Shown: piece after piece, positions 38,303 to 46,760 of the stretch | Numbering within the stretch: position 1 is the first letter of the stretch | Layout of the letters: every line of letters starts with the position of its first letter | Assembly: GCA_026003235.1 (NCBI GenBank) | Contig: BPGW01000003.1 | Location: forward strand, 124,001-188,000 | Source: Bacteroidia bacterium | GTDB lineage: Bacteria > Bacteroidota > Bacteroidia > SpSt-205 | DNA length: 64,000 nucleotides | Reading direction: 5' to 3' | Made by a program: the position numbers and the translations under genes | Notes under the pieces: model-generated | Seen by the model: only the letters and a program-made list of their open reading frames with translations | Databases searched by the model: none | Told to the model about the DNA's origin: nothing

Positions 38303-38310
38303 CAAAAATA
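38303..38310 (-). promoter_or_regulatory. Possible TAnnTTTG promoter of the restriction operon
   Basis: TATTTTTG on the minus strand. It would give a leader of roughly 95 bases before the hsdM ATG at 38203, longer than for other genes here. Nothing else is recognisable in 38204-38397. Confidence 0.35.
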
Positions 38311-38397
38311 CGAGGGACGCAGGGGCCTACATAGCGCGAAGGGAGGGTTACTGCGCTACCCGCTCTATAGGCTGCGTTTTGAGGTCAGGCCGGGTTG

Positions 38398-40338
38398 TTA
38401 GGGGGCCAGCCGAAGGGGGTAAGCGCGCTGGCCCAGCCGCAGCAGGTACAGGCCGCTGGGGTAGGCGCTTAGGTCCAGGGTGAGCGGTTGGGTGGGGTAG
38501 AGGCTTCCTTGGGCAAGCAGGCGTCCCAGCGCATCGTAGAGGGCGAAGGGTTCCGCTTCGGAGGCTTGCAGGCGCAGGGTTTGGCCTTCAAGCAGGAAGG
38601 GTACTTCCCAGGTGATCAGTTTACGAGCCAGGAGGCGGGTAGGGCCTTCTGGCGAGCGCACGCTAAAGGTCACTTCGTAGGTACCTGGGGCAGGCAGGCT
38701 ATAGGTGAGGGTTCCTTCCAGGGTGGGGGGAAAGGTCAGGTGGTAGGGCGTCTGTTTGGCGGCGAGGGGCCGGATGTCCAGGGCGATTTCCGTGAGGGGG
38801 AAGTCAGACTGGAGCTTGTAGGGGTGGGTTACGCGGCCGGCGGGGTCCATGTGGGTTTCCCAGGCTACAAGCCGTAGGAGAGCCAGCGGGCAGGGGCTGA
38901 CCGGCGTCCAAGCGAGGTTTAGGAGGGTGCCGCCGGGATCGCCAGGCGTGGCCCCTCTATCAAAGCGGGCTGAGCCCGGAGGGATGCAGTTGGAATTGCC
39001 GGAGTTGTTGCAGCCGTTTGCGTTTTCGTTGCGAGGGGTGCGTTCTTGGCCGTTGAGTCCGCCGCCAAGGGAGAGGCTGACGTTTGGGGGCAAGGCCGCT
39101 TCAGAGAAGGCTACGAAGCCGCCGCTGCCTCCGCCGCCGGGTCCATGGTCAGGGGTGCCTATGCAAGGGCAGGTTTCCCAGCTGGCGTGTTGGCCCCGAG
39201 CGCCTTGCGCGCTAATGGGGAGGGTTCCTGTGAAGGTAGGGCAGTAGATAGCGATGCTGCCGCCGGCCCCGCCTCCTCCGGCGCCATCGTTTCCGGAGCT
39301 GGCGGTGTTAGCGTTAGCGCAGTTGGGTCCGAGGTTGTGGGAGGAGGTGGTTCCTTCGGCTACGAGGGCGGCGCCTGGATTGCTGACGAGGCGTGCGGCT
39401 CTGAGGAGGATGATGCCGCCGCCGTTTCCGCCGTGGCCTCCTTCGCCGTTGTTTTGCTGGCCGCCGCCGCCTCCCCCTCCGAAAAAGAGCCGAGGATCCG
39501 AAGGTGCCAAGAAACCTCCCAAAGCCTCTCCACCCCGGCCTACGGGGGATTGGATCAGGTAGGCGTAGATATTGGCTACGCAGGCGCAGGTGGTCCACCC
39601 GCCTTGTCCTCCGGCGCCGTAGTTTCCTCCTCCGCCTCCGCCGCAGTTGTGGAGGTTTCCGCCGCCGCCCCCGTTGGCGAGCTTACCGCGGTGGGCAAAG
39701 TGCTGGTTAGAAGGCCAGTTGGCGATGCCCTCGCCTTTGTTTCCTGCCCACATGTCCGCTGGTCCAAACCAAGTGGTGTCCCGAAAGAGATCCGGGTCGC
39801 CACTGCCACAACTGCCGTTGTTTTGGTTTTGGGAGCGCACTCCTCCCCGAAACCCCTGTCCAGAGACCTTGATATCGGCGTTGAGGGTGAGGGTGCCTTC
39901 CGTTTCAATCACGACCAGCCCTCCACTTTTGCCATCCCAGGGTTGGGCATACACCTGTCCGTCCACCGATACATCGGTGGTGTGGTACGAGACTTTGACC
40001 ACTTGGATGGCATCGGTGGTGGGGTCGCCAAAGGGTCGCGTAAGGGGGCAGTTGAGCAGGAGGGTGGCTCCGCTGATGGATTGGATGTTGGCAAACTCAA
40101 AGAGGCCGGCCCCACCGAGGTTGATGATGGTGCCGTAGGTGCTGTTGTTGGTCGTGGCGATGGTAGCGCCCTTAGCCTGGTAGACGAGAATACGATCTCC
40201 CGGTGCAAACAGCGTTGGATCGAGCACTTCTACTTGCCCAGGCCCTGGAAAGCTCATCACCGGCGAATACTGGTTGACCATGCCTGAAAGCTGCGCCAAA
40301 ACAAGGCTTACATTCATCAACGCTGTAAGTACACGCAT
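38398..40338 (-). CDS. Glycine-rich secreted surface protein with T9SS-type C-terminal tail (copy 1)
   Basis: 646 aa from ATG 40338. Signal peptide MRVLTALMNVSLVLAQ. Residues about 20-150 form a conserved domain (APGDRILVYQAKGATI, GGAGLFEFANIQSISG and CPLTRPF) that recurs in large Bacteroidota surface proteins. Residues about 180-430 are extremely glycine-rich, with runs of six to seven Gly (GGGGGGNYGAGG, FFGGGGGGGQQNN and GAGGGGAGGSIAIYC). After a beta region comes a C-terminal domain of about 75 residues (ALYDALGRLLAQGSLYPTQP and GLYLLRLGQRAYPLRLAP), the type A sorting signal read by the T9SS. It would cross the outer membrane through SprA. Tandem paralogue at 40412-42329. Natural role unknown; adhesin or matrix protein is a guess. 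Confidence 0.85.
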   Translation of the reverse strand: MRVLTALMNVSLVLAQLSGMVNQYSPVMSFPGPGQVEVLDPTLFAPGDRILVYQAKGATIATTNNSTYGTIINLGGAGLFEFANIQSISGATLLLNCPLTRPFGDPTTDAIQVVKVSYHTTDVSVDGQVYAQPWDGKSGGLVVIETEGTLTLNADIKVSGQGFRGGVRSQNQNNGSCGSGDPDLFRDTTWFGPADMWAGNKGEGIANWPSNQHFAHRGKLANGGGGGNLHNCGGGGGGNYGAGGQGGWTTCACVANIYAYLIQSPVGRGGEALGGFLAPSDPRLFFGGGGGGGQQNNGEGGHGGNGGGIILLRAARLVSNPGAALVAEGTTSSHNLGPNCANANTASSGNDGAGGGGAGGSIAIYCPTFTGTLPISAQGARGQHASWETCPCIGTPDHGPGGGGSGGFVAFSEAALPPNVSLSLGGGLNGQERTPRNENANGCNNSGNSNCIPPGSARFDRGATPGDPGGTLLNLAWTPVSPCPLALLRLVAWETHMDPAGRVTHPYKLQSDFPLTEIALDIRPLAAKQTPYHLTFPPTLEGTLTYSLPAPGTYEVTFSVRSPEGPTRLLARKLITWEVPFLLEGQTLRLQASEAEPFALYDALGRLLAQGSLYPTQPLTLDLSAYPSGLYLLRLGQRAYPLRLAP

Positions 40339-40411
40339 GAAGGCCGAAAGCGGCAAAAATCGTGCCTGAGGGGGCTTTTTATCTTCAAAAGGCTGGTTTA
40401 TATTTTGTTAG

Positions 40412-42329
40412 CTACCTTTCCAGGGTGAGTTTGTAGGAGGTGGTGCCGATGAGCAGCAGGTAGATGCCAGGGGGCGAGAGGCTGAGGTCTAAGGATTGGG
40501 GTTTAGCTGGGCTGAGGGTTCCGGCTTGGAGGAGGCGTCCCAGCGCATCGTAGAGGGCGAAAGAGGTCTCGGTAGAGCTGGTGAGGGTAAGCTGCCGATC
40601 CCGCAGGGTAAAAGGTCGGAACCAAGAGAGGGATTGGGTAGCCAGGCGTCGGGTAGCTCCCCCGCTTAGACGAACTTGAAAGGACGCTTGGTAGGAGCCT
40701 TCTGCCGGCAGAGGATGAGCGGCTGCTGCTTCGGTATGGGGAGGAAAAGTCACCAGGTGGGAGGAGGCTGGATTTTGGAGGGGCTGCAGTTCAATCTCTA
40801 TGGCGGTGAGAGGGAGGTCGGTCTCTATTTGCCAGCGGTGATGGACTTGGCCGGTGGGGTCTACGTGGGCTGTCCACTGGGAGAGTCGGAGGTAAGGGAG
40901 GGGGCAGGGGCTTACGGGCGTCCAAGGAAGGTTATACAAGCTGGCGCCGTTGGTGCCGGGCGTCGCGCCGCGGTTGTAGCGGTCAGGGCCAGCAGGAATG
41001 CAGTTTCCCGTGTTGGTGCAGCCATATTGGTTTTCATCCAAGGGGGTCAGTTCTATGCCGTTTTGGCCGCCGGTGGCGAGGACGGCGAGGCCTGGGGGCA
41101 GGGCGGCGGTGGAGAGCCAGGCATACCCTCCGCCACCCCCGCCGCCGGGTCCATGATCAGGGGTGCAGGAGCAGAGGTGGGAGCTGCAGTTTTGGCCGTT
41201 GGCGCCGCGCACATCCACGGTGAGCGTGCCCACGTACGTGGGGCAGTAGAGAGCGACTGCGCCCCCGGCTCCGCCACCCCCTGCGCCGTCGTTGCCAGCG
41301 AAGGAGACGTTGGTCTGGCCGCAGCCGGTACCCAGGTTTTGCGTGCCTTGGGCGCCGCTGGCAAGGATTTGCCGGCCGTTGCCTACGATCTGGTTGGCCC
41401 GCAGGATCACGAGGCCGCCGCCAGGGCCGCCTACGCCACCTTGGTCGTTGTTGTGGTGGCCGCCGCCTCCACCCCCTCCGAAAAAGAGTCGGGGATCGGC
41501 GGCACTAAGGTAGCTTGCCAGCGAGAGCCCTCCCAGGCCGATGCCAGAGTTGGACACAGAAAAGCCTGAGCACCACCACCGCGAGCCGCAAGTGGTCCAT
41601 CCTCCTGTACCGCCGGCGCCGTAGTTTCCTCCTCCGCCTCCGCCGCAGTTGTGGTTGTTGCCGCCGCCCCCGCCATTGGCGAGCTTGCCGCGGTAGGCGT
41701 AGTGGTTGATGTTAGGCCAGTCGGCGACGCCCTCTCCTTTTCGGCCGGCTTGATCGTCGGCCGCTCCGACGTAGGTGGTCGCATTACAGGCGGAGCTGCT
41801 TCCTCCGTTGAGGGAACGATCACCGCCCCGAAAGCCCCTCCCTCGCACGTCTATGTCTGCGTTGAAGGTGAGGGTGCCTTCGGTTTCTATGACGACGAGG
41901 CCCCCTTTTTGGCCGTTCCAGGGCGGGGCGGTGACCGTACCGGTAAGGCTTACGTTTCCTGGGTGGTAGGAGACCCGCACCACTTGGGTGGCGGTGCCGA
42001 CAGGGTTCGCCAGATAGAAGGGCCGGGTCAAAGGACAGGTAAGCGTAATCGTGTTGCCTACCACCGACTGGACTACCCCAAACTCAAAAAGTCCTGCCCC
42101 GCCTATGCTGGTCACGTCGCCGTACGTGGAGGTGTTGGTTTGATCGATGGTAGCGCCTTTAGCTTGGTACACCAGCACGCGGTCCCCTGGAGCAAATCCC
42201 GCCGGGTCGTCCACCTGCAGCGTGGCCGGATCAAGAAAAGCTGTTACGGCCGCGTACTGGTTCACGATGCCGCTAAGCTGCGCTCCTACCCAGCCGAGAG
42301 AGAGAAACAGCTAGGTAGGGCCTGGTCAT
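40412..42329 (-). CDS. Glycine-rich secreted surface protein with T9SS tail (copy 2), signal peptide out of frame
   Basis: The main frame runs from 42310 to 40412; its first usable in-frame start codon is GTG 42265, giving 617 aa with no signal peptide. Domain order equals copy 1: APGDRVLVYQAKGATI region, Gly-rich region (GGGGGGNYGAGGTGG, FFGGGGGGGHHNN and GAGGGGAGGAVALYC), C-terminal sorting tail (ALYDALGRLLQAGTLSPAKP and GIYLLLIGTTSYKLTLER). An ATG at 42329 opens a good signal peptide (MTRPYLAVS) but enters the main frame only if the (TC)5 tract at 42296-42305 changes length by +2 (or -1). With six TC units the N-terminus reads MTRPYLAVSLSLGWVGAQLS, matching copy 1 at the AQLSG cleavage site. 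As sequenced, export should be off or weak. Confidence 0.78.
42296..42305. repeat. (GA)5/(TC)5 dinucleotide tract in a signal-peptide coding region
   Basis: Five GA units on the + strand (TC on the coding strand), followed by AAA. Adding one unit joins the ATG at 42329 with the downstream frame of the glycine-rich protein. Tracts of this kind can change length by slipped-strand replication. Confidence 0.7.
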
Positions 42330-42345
42330 GACGAGGTACTTTCAT

Positions 42346-42353
42346 CAAAGGTA
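42346..42353 (-). promoter_or_regulatory. TAnnTTTG -7 element for glycine-rich copy 2
   Basis: TACCTTTG on the minus strand, 16 bases before the ATG at 42329, supporting that ATG as the intended start. An ATG at 42345 touches the box and is probably upstream of the transcript. Confidence 0.5.
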
Positions 42354-42448
42354 CGGTAAAGCAAGGGGGTTTGCGTCGTGTAAGGGCTCAGTGGTAGCTT
42401 AGGCGGGCTGAGAGGTCGGTTTGGCTTCCTGAGTGGGTGATTTTGTGT

Positions 42449-42456
42449 TACTTTTG
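42449..42456 (+). promoter_or_regulatory. TAnnTTTG -7 element for paaN
   Basis: TACTTTTG, 5 bases before the ATG at 42462; heads the plus-strand run to 49944. Confidence 0.6.
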
Positions 42457-42461
42457 CGGGG

Positions 42462-44150
42462 ATGGAGCTTTACAATCGGGATGCGCGTCGGGCTGCGCTG
42501 TGGGAGAAGCACCAAGCCCGGCTGGAAGAAGCGCGGGCTGCCTGGCACCGTCGCACGTACTGGTTTGCTTATCCGGAGGAGCCCCGAGCTTATCCGGAGG
42601 CCTGGGCTTTGCAGGGAGAGAGCGACTTTAAGGCGCAGTGGGGTCGGCCTTTTGATCGGCTACGGCAGCCAGGCCGCCGCTGGGTGCTTTCTGATGAGGT
42701 TTCGCCCTACACGCAGCAGCCGTTGGGTATTTCGTATCCCCAATCGGATGTCGGAGAGTGGATAGAAGCCGCCCGAGAAGCTCTCTCGGTGTGGCGGTGG
42801 GTGCCGTGGACCGAACGGTTGGGCCTGCTGATGGAGTCGGTGGAACGGTTCTCGCATCGGTTTTTTGAGGTGGCGCATGCCACGATGCATACGACAGGCC
42901 AGGCGTGGATGATGTCCTTTCAGGCCTCGGGGCCGCACGCAGCCGATCGCGCCGTGGAAGCCTTGGCCGTGGCGTACGAGGAGCTGAGCCATATCCCTTA
43001 CAGCGTTCGCTGGGAGAAGGACCTGGGCAAAAGCCAAGTCGTGATTCAGAAGTACTTTACCCCTCAACCTGAGGGCCTTTCGCTGCATATAGGGGTCTCT
43101 ACCTTTCCGGTGTGGAATGTGCTGCCGGGGCTCTATGCAAGCCTGGCGGTGGGCAGCCCGGTCATCCTCAAGCCTCACCCCCGCGCTATTTACCCCATTG
43201 CTGTGGTGGTGAGCATCTTACAAGAGCTTTTTGAGCAGTACGGCTTGCCTCCTGCGATTGTGCAGCTGGCCGTAGATACGATTCGGGAGCCGGTTACCAA
43301 GGCCTTGGCCGAACACCCCTGGGTACGCATCATTGATTACACAGGCGGAACGGAGTTTGGGCGGTATCTGGAGTCTCTGCCGGGGAAAATCACCTTTTTG
43401 GAGAAGGCTGGGGTGAACGGCGTGCTTCTTGAGAGCGTGGAAGACCTGGAGGCGGTAGCGAAGAACCTGGCTTTTTCGGCCAGTTTGTACAGCGGGCAGA
43501 TGTGCACCGCTCCGCAGAATGTGTACGTGCCTCGCGGCGGGGTCAAGTCTCCTCAGGGGGTGATAGCGTACGAGGAGGTGCGAGCGGCTCTGACGAAGGC
43601 TATAGAAGACTTGGCAGCTCACCCGAAGGCGGCGCCGGCTATTTTGGGCGCTTTGCAGAATGACCAGGTGGCCGAACGGATTCAGCGGCTTGCGGCCCAG
43701 GCGGTGGTTCATCGGGCTGCGGCGGCGTACACCCACCCGCAATACACCGAGGCCCGTACGCTGACCCCCGTTGTAGCCGAAGCCCCTGTTCCCGATGCAG
43801 CCTGGACGCAAGAAGAGCACTTTGGCCCCCGCTTGGTGGTGGTGCCCGTTCAAGACGCGCAGGAAGGGTTAGAGCGGTTATACCAGCTTGCTCGGCAGAA
43901 AGGCATGCTTTCCTGTGCAGTTTACACGATTGATCCTTCTTTTCAGGTGCAAGCGGCCCGCCTTCTTTCTGAAGCGGCGGTGCCCGTGAGCTTCAACTTC
44001 CGGGGGCAGGTTTTCATTAACCAGAGCGTGGCGTTTTCAGACTTTCACGGTACGGGCGGCAATCCTGCCGGCAACGCTTCGTTCACGGATGCGGCCTTCG
44101 TGGTGAAGCGGTTCCGGTGGGTGGGCCTGCGCGACTGCTTGGCAGGGTGA
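42462..44150 (+). CDS. paaN: PaaN-type aldehyde dehydrogenase (phenylacetate pathway family)
   Basis: 562 aa. Aldehyde dehydrogenase fold with the catalytic Cys in SASLYSGQMCTAPQNVYVP and the cofactor/Glu region IDYTGGTEFGRYLES then TFLEKAGVNG. The N-terminal segment (RDARRAALWEKHQARLEEAR, AAWHRRTYW) and the ending SFNFRGQVFINQSVAFSDFH belong to the stand-alone PaaN family without the fused hydratase. PaaN family members oxidise a ring-opened CoA semialdehyde in phenylacetate degradation. No paaABCDE, paaG, paaK or paaZ gene is nearby, so its substrate here is uncertain. The stop overlaps the GTG of rlpA (GTGA). Confidence 0.88.
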   Translation: MELYNRDARRAALWEKHQARLEEARAAWHRRTYWFAYPEEPRAYPEAWALQGESDFKAQWGRPFDRLRQPGRRWVLSDEVSPYTQQPLGISYPQSDVGEWIEAAREALSVWRWVPWTERLGLLMESVERFSHRFFEVAHATMHTTGQAWMMSFQASGPHAADRAVEALAVAYEELSHIPYSVRWEKDLGKSQVVIQKYFTPQPEGLSLHIGVSTFPVWNVLPGLYASLAVGSPVILKPHPRAIYPIAVVVSILQELFEQYGLPPAIVQLAVDTIREPVTKALAEHPWVRIIDYTGGTEFGRYLESLPGKITFLEKAGVNGVLLESVEDLEAVAKNLAFSASLYSGQMCTAPQNVYVPRGGVKSPQGVIAYEEVRAALTKAIEDLAAHPKAAPAILGALQNDQVAERIQRLAAQAVVHRAAAAYTHPQYTEARTLTPVVAEAPVPDAAWTQEEHFGPRLVVVPVQDAQEGLERLYQLARQKGMLSCAVYTIDPSFQVQAARLLSEAAVPVSFNFRGQVFINQSVAFSDFHGTGGNPAGNASFTDAAFVVKRFRWVGLRDCLAG

Positions 44151-44824
44151 AGGGGAAGCTCGTCTGGATAGCAGGACTTGCTGCGGTTTTTGCGCAGGTT
44201 GGGTATGTAGAGGAGGGGGAAGCTTCGTACTATGCGCCGGCTTTCCATGGGCGGCGTACGGCTTCGGGGGAAAAGTACGATCGGCGCGCCTACACCGCTG
44301 CGCATCGGACGCTACCCTTTGGTACCGTCGTGCGGGTCACGGACAAAGCTACGGGCCGTTCGGTCGTGGTGCGCATCAACGACCGAGGCCCTTTCAAGCC
44401 CACCCGCATCCTGGATTTGTCTGAACAGGCGGCTAAAGACCTGGGCATGCTGGCCCGAGGTGTGGCGCAGGTGCGGGTGGAAGTAACCCAGGTTCCTGAA
44501 GCGGCCCAAGAAGGGGGTTCGGCCTCCCAGCATGGAGCGCATAGACCGGCGCTTTTTAGCACCCCCGATGGCAAGCCTTTTCAGCCGAAGCCTTACGCTG
44601 TCCAAGTCGGGGCCTTCTCAGAGCTGGTGAATGCCCAGGCCCTGGCTCGCAACGCCCAGAAAGAAACGGGGAAAGAGGCTTATGTGTGGCGAGCCATGCA
44701 TCGGGGACGGGCTTTATACCGGGTGCTGGTGGGCAGCTTCGGCCAGCGTAAGGAGGCGGAAAAGCTCCGAGACCAGCTCAAACGAGACGGGTGGAACGCT
44801 TTTGTCGTACATTTGCCTTCATGA
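44147..44824 (+). CDS. rlpA: RlpA-like double-psi beta-barrel protein with SPOR domain
   Basis: 225 aa starting at GTG 44147, overlapping the paaN stop. Signal peptide up to about residue 17 (LVWIAGLAAVFAQ). Residues about 20-115 are the RlpA barrel: EGEASYYAPAFHGRRTASGE, the conserved PFGTVVRVTDKATG, and VVVRINDRGPFKPTRILDLS with the key Asp. Residues about 150-225 form a SPOR domain (KPYAVQVGAFSELVNAQALA, YRVLVGSFGQRKEAEKLRDQ) that binds denuded septal peptidoglycan. Likely a cell-wall enzyme (lytic transglycosylase type) at division sites. A promoter for the next gene sits in its last codons. Confidence 0.92.
   Translation: MKGKLVWIAGLAAVFAQVGYVEEGEASYYAPAFHGRRTASGEKYDRRAYTAAHRTLPFGTVVRVTDKATGRSVVVRINDRGPFKPTRILDLSEQAAKDLGMLARGVAQVRVEVTQVPEAAQEGGSASQHGAHRPALFSTPDGKPFQPKPYAVQVGAFSELVNAQALARNAQKETGKEAYVWRAMHRGRALYRVLVGSFGQRKEAEKLRDQLKRDGWNAFVVHLPS
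44808..44815 (+). promoter_or_regulatory. TAnnTTTG -7 element inside rlpA, for the YtxH gene
   Basis: TACATTTG, 5 bases before the ATG at 44821, within the rlpA coding end. It may give the YtxH gene its own transcript. Confidence 0.5.
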
Positions 44825-45129
44825 GCGATTCGCGAGGAAGCGGGGCTTTCTGGGCTTTTTTAGCCGGTGTGGCGGTGGGGACGGTGGTAGGGATCCTGAT
44901 AGCGCCGGACACCGGCTCTAATACCCGTCGCCGCCTTCGCCAAAAGCTTAGCCAGTATTGGGAGGGGATGCGTAGCAAACTCACGGGCGAAAAGACCTCT
45001 CCTTACGAGCAAGCGCGGGAAAAGGCTTTCATGGAGAGCGGCCTTCGTCCGGACGAGTATCGCAAAGCCGAGCAGCTCCTCCTGGAGATAGAAGGGCTTC
45101 TCGGCGAAGTGCGCAGCACCACCAGCTAA
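44821..45129 (+). CDS. YtxH-domain small membrane protein
   Basis: 102 aa from ATG 44821, overlapping the rlpA stop by 4 bases. A single membrane helix at about 8-28 (GAFWAFLAGVAVGTVVGILI) leads into APDTGSNTRRRLRQKL, the glycine-zipper plus basic pattern of YtxH/GvpP-like proteins, then a charged coiled region. Family members are small envelope-stress or gas-vesicle-related proteins; specific role unknown. Confidence 0.85.
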   Translation: MSDSRGSGAFWAFLAGVAVGTVVGILIAPDTGSNTRRRLRQKLSQYWEGMRSKLTGEKTSPYEQAREKAFMESGLRPDEYRKAEQLLLEIEGLLGEVRSTTS

Positions 45130-45139
45130 GCGAGTTTCG

Positions 45140-45147
45140 TATCTTTG
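45140..45147 (+). promoter_or_regulatory. TAnnTTTG -7 element for the DUF1573 gene
   Basis: TATCTTTG, 7 bases before the ATG at 45155. Confidence 0.55.
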
Positions 45148-45154
45148 CCCCGGT

Positions 45155-45619
45155 ATGCGATACGGGAAGTGGGCCATCCTCGGCTTGCTCATAGCGTGTG
45201 CGCCGGTAGCCAAAGAAAACGCTAACCAGGAGGGTACACCAAGTGGTGAAAAGTCGGCTGCGGTCAGCCCTACAGGCACCCAAGCCGCTGAACCTGTGGC
45301 TAAAATAGAATTTGACAAGGTAGAGCATGACTTCGGCAAAATTCGTGAAGGGGAGAAGGTTTCGTACCGCTTCAAAGTGAAAAATCCTGGGACTGTTCCC
45401 CTGCGGATTACGGACGTCAAGCCTTCCTGCGGTTGTACGGCGCCGGCCTGGACGAAAGAACCTATCCCGCCGGGGGGCGAAGGCTTCGTGGAAGTCGTAT
45501 TTGACTCGCAAGGCCGCAGCGGTGAGCAGCTCAAGACAGTGACTGTATTTGCTAACACAGACCCTCCTTCGCACCTCTTGCGGTTTCGGGGAGAAGTGAT
45601 ACCAGCCAATAAACAGTAA
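45155..45619 (+). CDS. DUF1573 lipoprotein
   Basis: 154 aa. Lipoprotein signal MRYGKWAILGLLIAC with Cys15. A Glu/Ser/Thr linker (16-48) precedes the DUF1573 immunoglobulin-like domain: FDKVEHDFGKIREGEKVSYR and FKVKNPGTVPLRITDVKPSC, then GCTAPAWTKEPIPPG, with the typical CGCT pair. DUF1573 proteins are common Bacteroidota envelope proteins and often precede yajC, as here (8-base gap). Function is not known. Confidence 0.93.
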   Translation: MRYGKWAILGLLIACAPVAKENANQEGTPSGEKSAAVSPTGTQAAEPVAKIEFDKVEHDFGKIREGEKVSYRFKVKNPGTVPLRITDVKPSCGCTAPAWTKEPIPPGGEGFVEVVFDSQGRSGEQLKTVTVFANTDPPSHLLRFRGEVIPANKQ

Positions 45620-45627
45620 GTACAGGT

Positions 45628-45951
45628 ATGTGGCATTTTGTATGGGCAGATGGGGGGCCCGCGGCCGGTCCAGGCTCCGGCCCCATGATTATTCAGCTCA
45701 TTTTCCTGCTGGGGATTTTTGCGGTGTTTTACTTTTTTCTTATCCTTCCTCAGCGTCGCCAGCAGAAAAAAGAGCAAGAGTTTCGCAATTCCCTCAAAAA
45801 AGGAGACAAAGTCATCACCTCCTCGGGCATCTACGGGGAAATTGTCTCCATAGAGGGGGACACGGTGCTCCTGGAGGTGGATAAGAATGTGAAGATTCGG
45901 GTAGAGAAGGTCGCTATCCGTTCGTACGCGCAGCCGAGTGCTGCCGGATGA
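45628..45951 (+). CDS. yajC: Preprotein translocase accessory subunit YajC
   Basis: 107 aa. A periplasmic N-terminal segment (1-19), one membrane helix (about 20-41, MIIQLIFLLGIFAVFYFFLI), then the hallmark LPQRRQQKKEQEFRNSLKKG and DKVITSSGIYGEIVSIEGD. YajC joins SecDF and YidC in the Sec translocon. Overlaps the YbbR-like gene by 4 bases. Confidence 0.95.
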   Translation: MWHFVWADGGPAAGPGSGPMIIQLIFLLGIFAVFYFFLILPQRRQQKKEQEFRNSLKKGDKVITSSGIYGEIVSIEGDTVLLEVDKNVKIRVEKVAIRSYAQPSAAG

Positions 45952-46760
45952 GAGAGGTCCTTTTGGGAGGCTTGGCCCTGGTGGCCGCCGTTTTTTTATG
46001 GCTCCTGGTCAAGCTGGATCAGCGCTACGAAGTCCGGAAGGCCGTATGGGTTCGCCTTTGGGGCGGAGAAAAGACACCCGCTAACCTGATGGCGGCTGAA
46101 GTCCAGATTGGAGGCTCAGGGGCTACGCTACTTAGGCGCCGCCTTCCTGACACGCTGTCCCTGGCGCGCCTATGTAAGGGGGTCTATCCGGCGGATAGGG
46201 ATTTTTTCGTGCGATGGGTGTTTTGGGGAGCCAAAGAAGCGGACCTGTGTGCTCAGCTTGAGCAGGTGGTCTACCATCCCAAATTGCGGTGGATTCTGCC
46301 GGAAGGGGCGGAGTTTGTAGAACCGTACAGATGGGTTTCTGATACGGTCTGGGTGTGGAAAGGTCACCTTTTGCCGCCCTACGAGCAGGAGGTTGTGGCC
46401 CAAATCGGCTACCATACCTACCCTGTGCCTCTTCCTCCTTCCTGGGGGGTGTATCCTGAGACGCTGTATGTACAAGCCCACATTGGCCGCTACTTGCAAG
46501 CCGAGGTGGAAGTGGAGCCTCGCATTGTGGGGGCTGGGAGGTATCAGGTGCTCCTGCGGCCGGCGCGCGTTCAGGTACGCTTCCTTCTGCCGGAGTCCTA
46601 CGCAAGCGACTGGGACCCCTCTGAGTTTGAGGTGGTGGTGGATATGCAGAAAGTGCTCCCCGAAGACACGGCGGTTTACCCCGAATTGCGCCGGAAGCCT
46701 CCCTTTGTGCGTCATGTAGAGCTGGTGCCTCGCAGCCTTGAATTTACCCGCATATACTGA
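45948..46760 (+). CDS. YbbR-like envelope protein
   Basis: 270 aa with an N-terminal membrane helix (about 4-20, VLLGGLALVAAVFLWLLVKL) and an outward domain of repeated beta segments of the YbbR type (YEQEVVAQIGYHTYPVPLPP, PETLYVQAHIGRYLQAEVEV). The order DUF1573-yajC-ybbR-coaE is a conserved Bacteroidota arrangement, which strengthens the call. In other phyla YbbR/CdaR regulates a diadenylate cyclase, but no cdaA is next to it. The stop overlaps the coaE start (TGATG). Confidence 0.78.
   Translation: MREVLLGGLALVAAVFLWLLVKLDQRYEVRKAVWVRLWGGEKTPANLMAAEVQIGGSGATLLRRRLPDTLSLARLCKGVYPADRDFFVRWVFWGAKEADLCAQLEQVVYHPKLRWILPEGAEFVEPYRWVSDTVWVWKGHLLPPYEQEVVAQIGYHTYPVPLPPSWGVYPETLYVQAHIGRYLQAEVEVEPRIVGAGRYQVLLRPARVQVRFLLPESYASDWDPSEFEVVVDMQKVLPEDTAVYPELRRKPPFVRHVELVPRSLEFTRIY

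Noticed and set aside
39046-40287. Ala/Val/Gly-rich 413-codon frame opposite the glycine-rich protein
   Set aside because: Produced by reading GGC/GCC repeats on the other strand; low complexity and no promoter.
39400-41680. Repetitive GGC/GCC blocks that might suggest a CRISPR or tandem DNA repeat
   Set aside because: They are in-frame polyglycine codons of irregular spacing, with no constant repeat-spacer pattern.
44860-45777. 305-codon minus-strand frame across ytxH, DUF1573 and yajC
   Set aside because: Antisense to three well-supported genes and without any motif.
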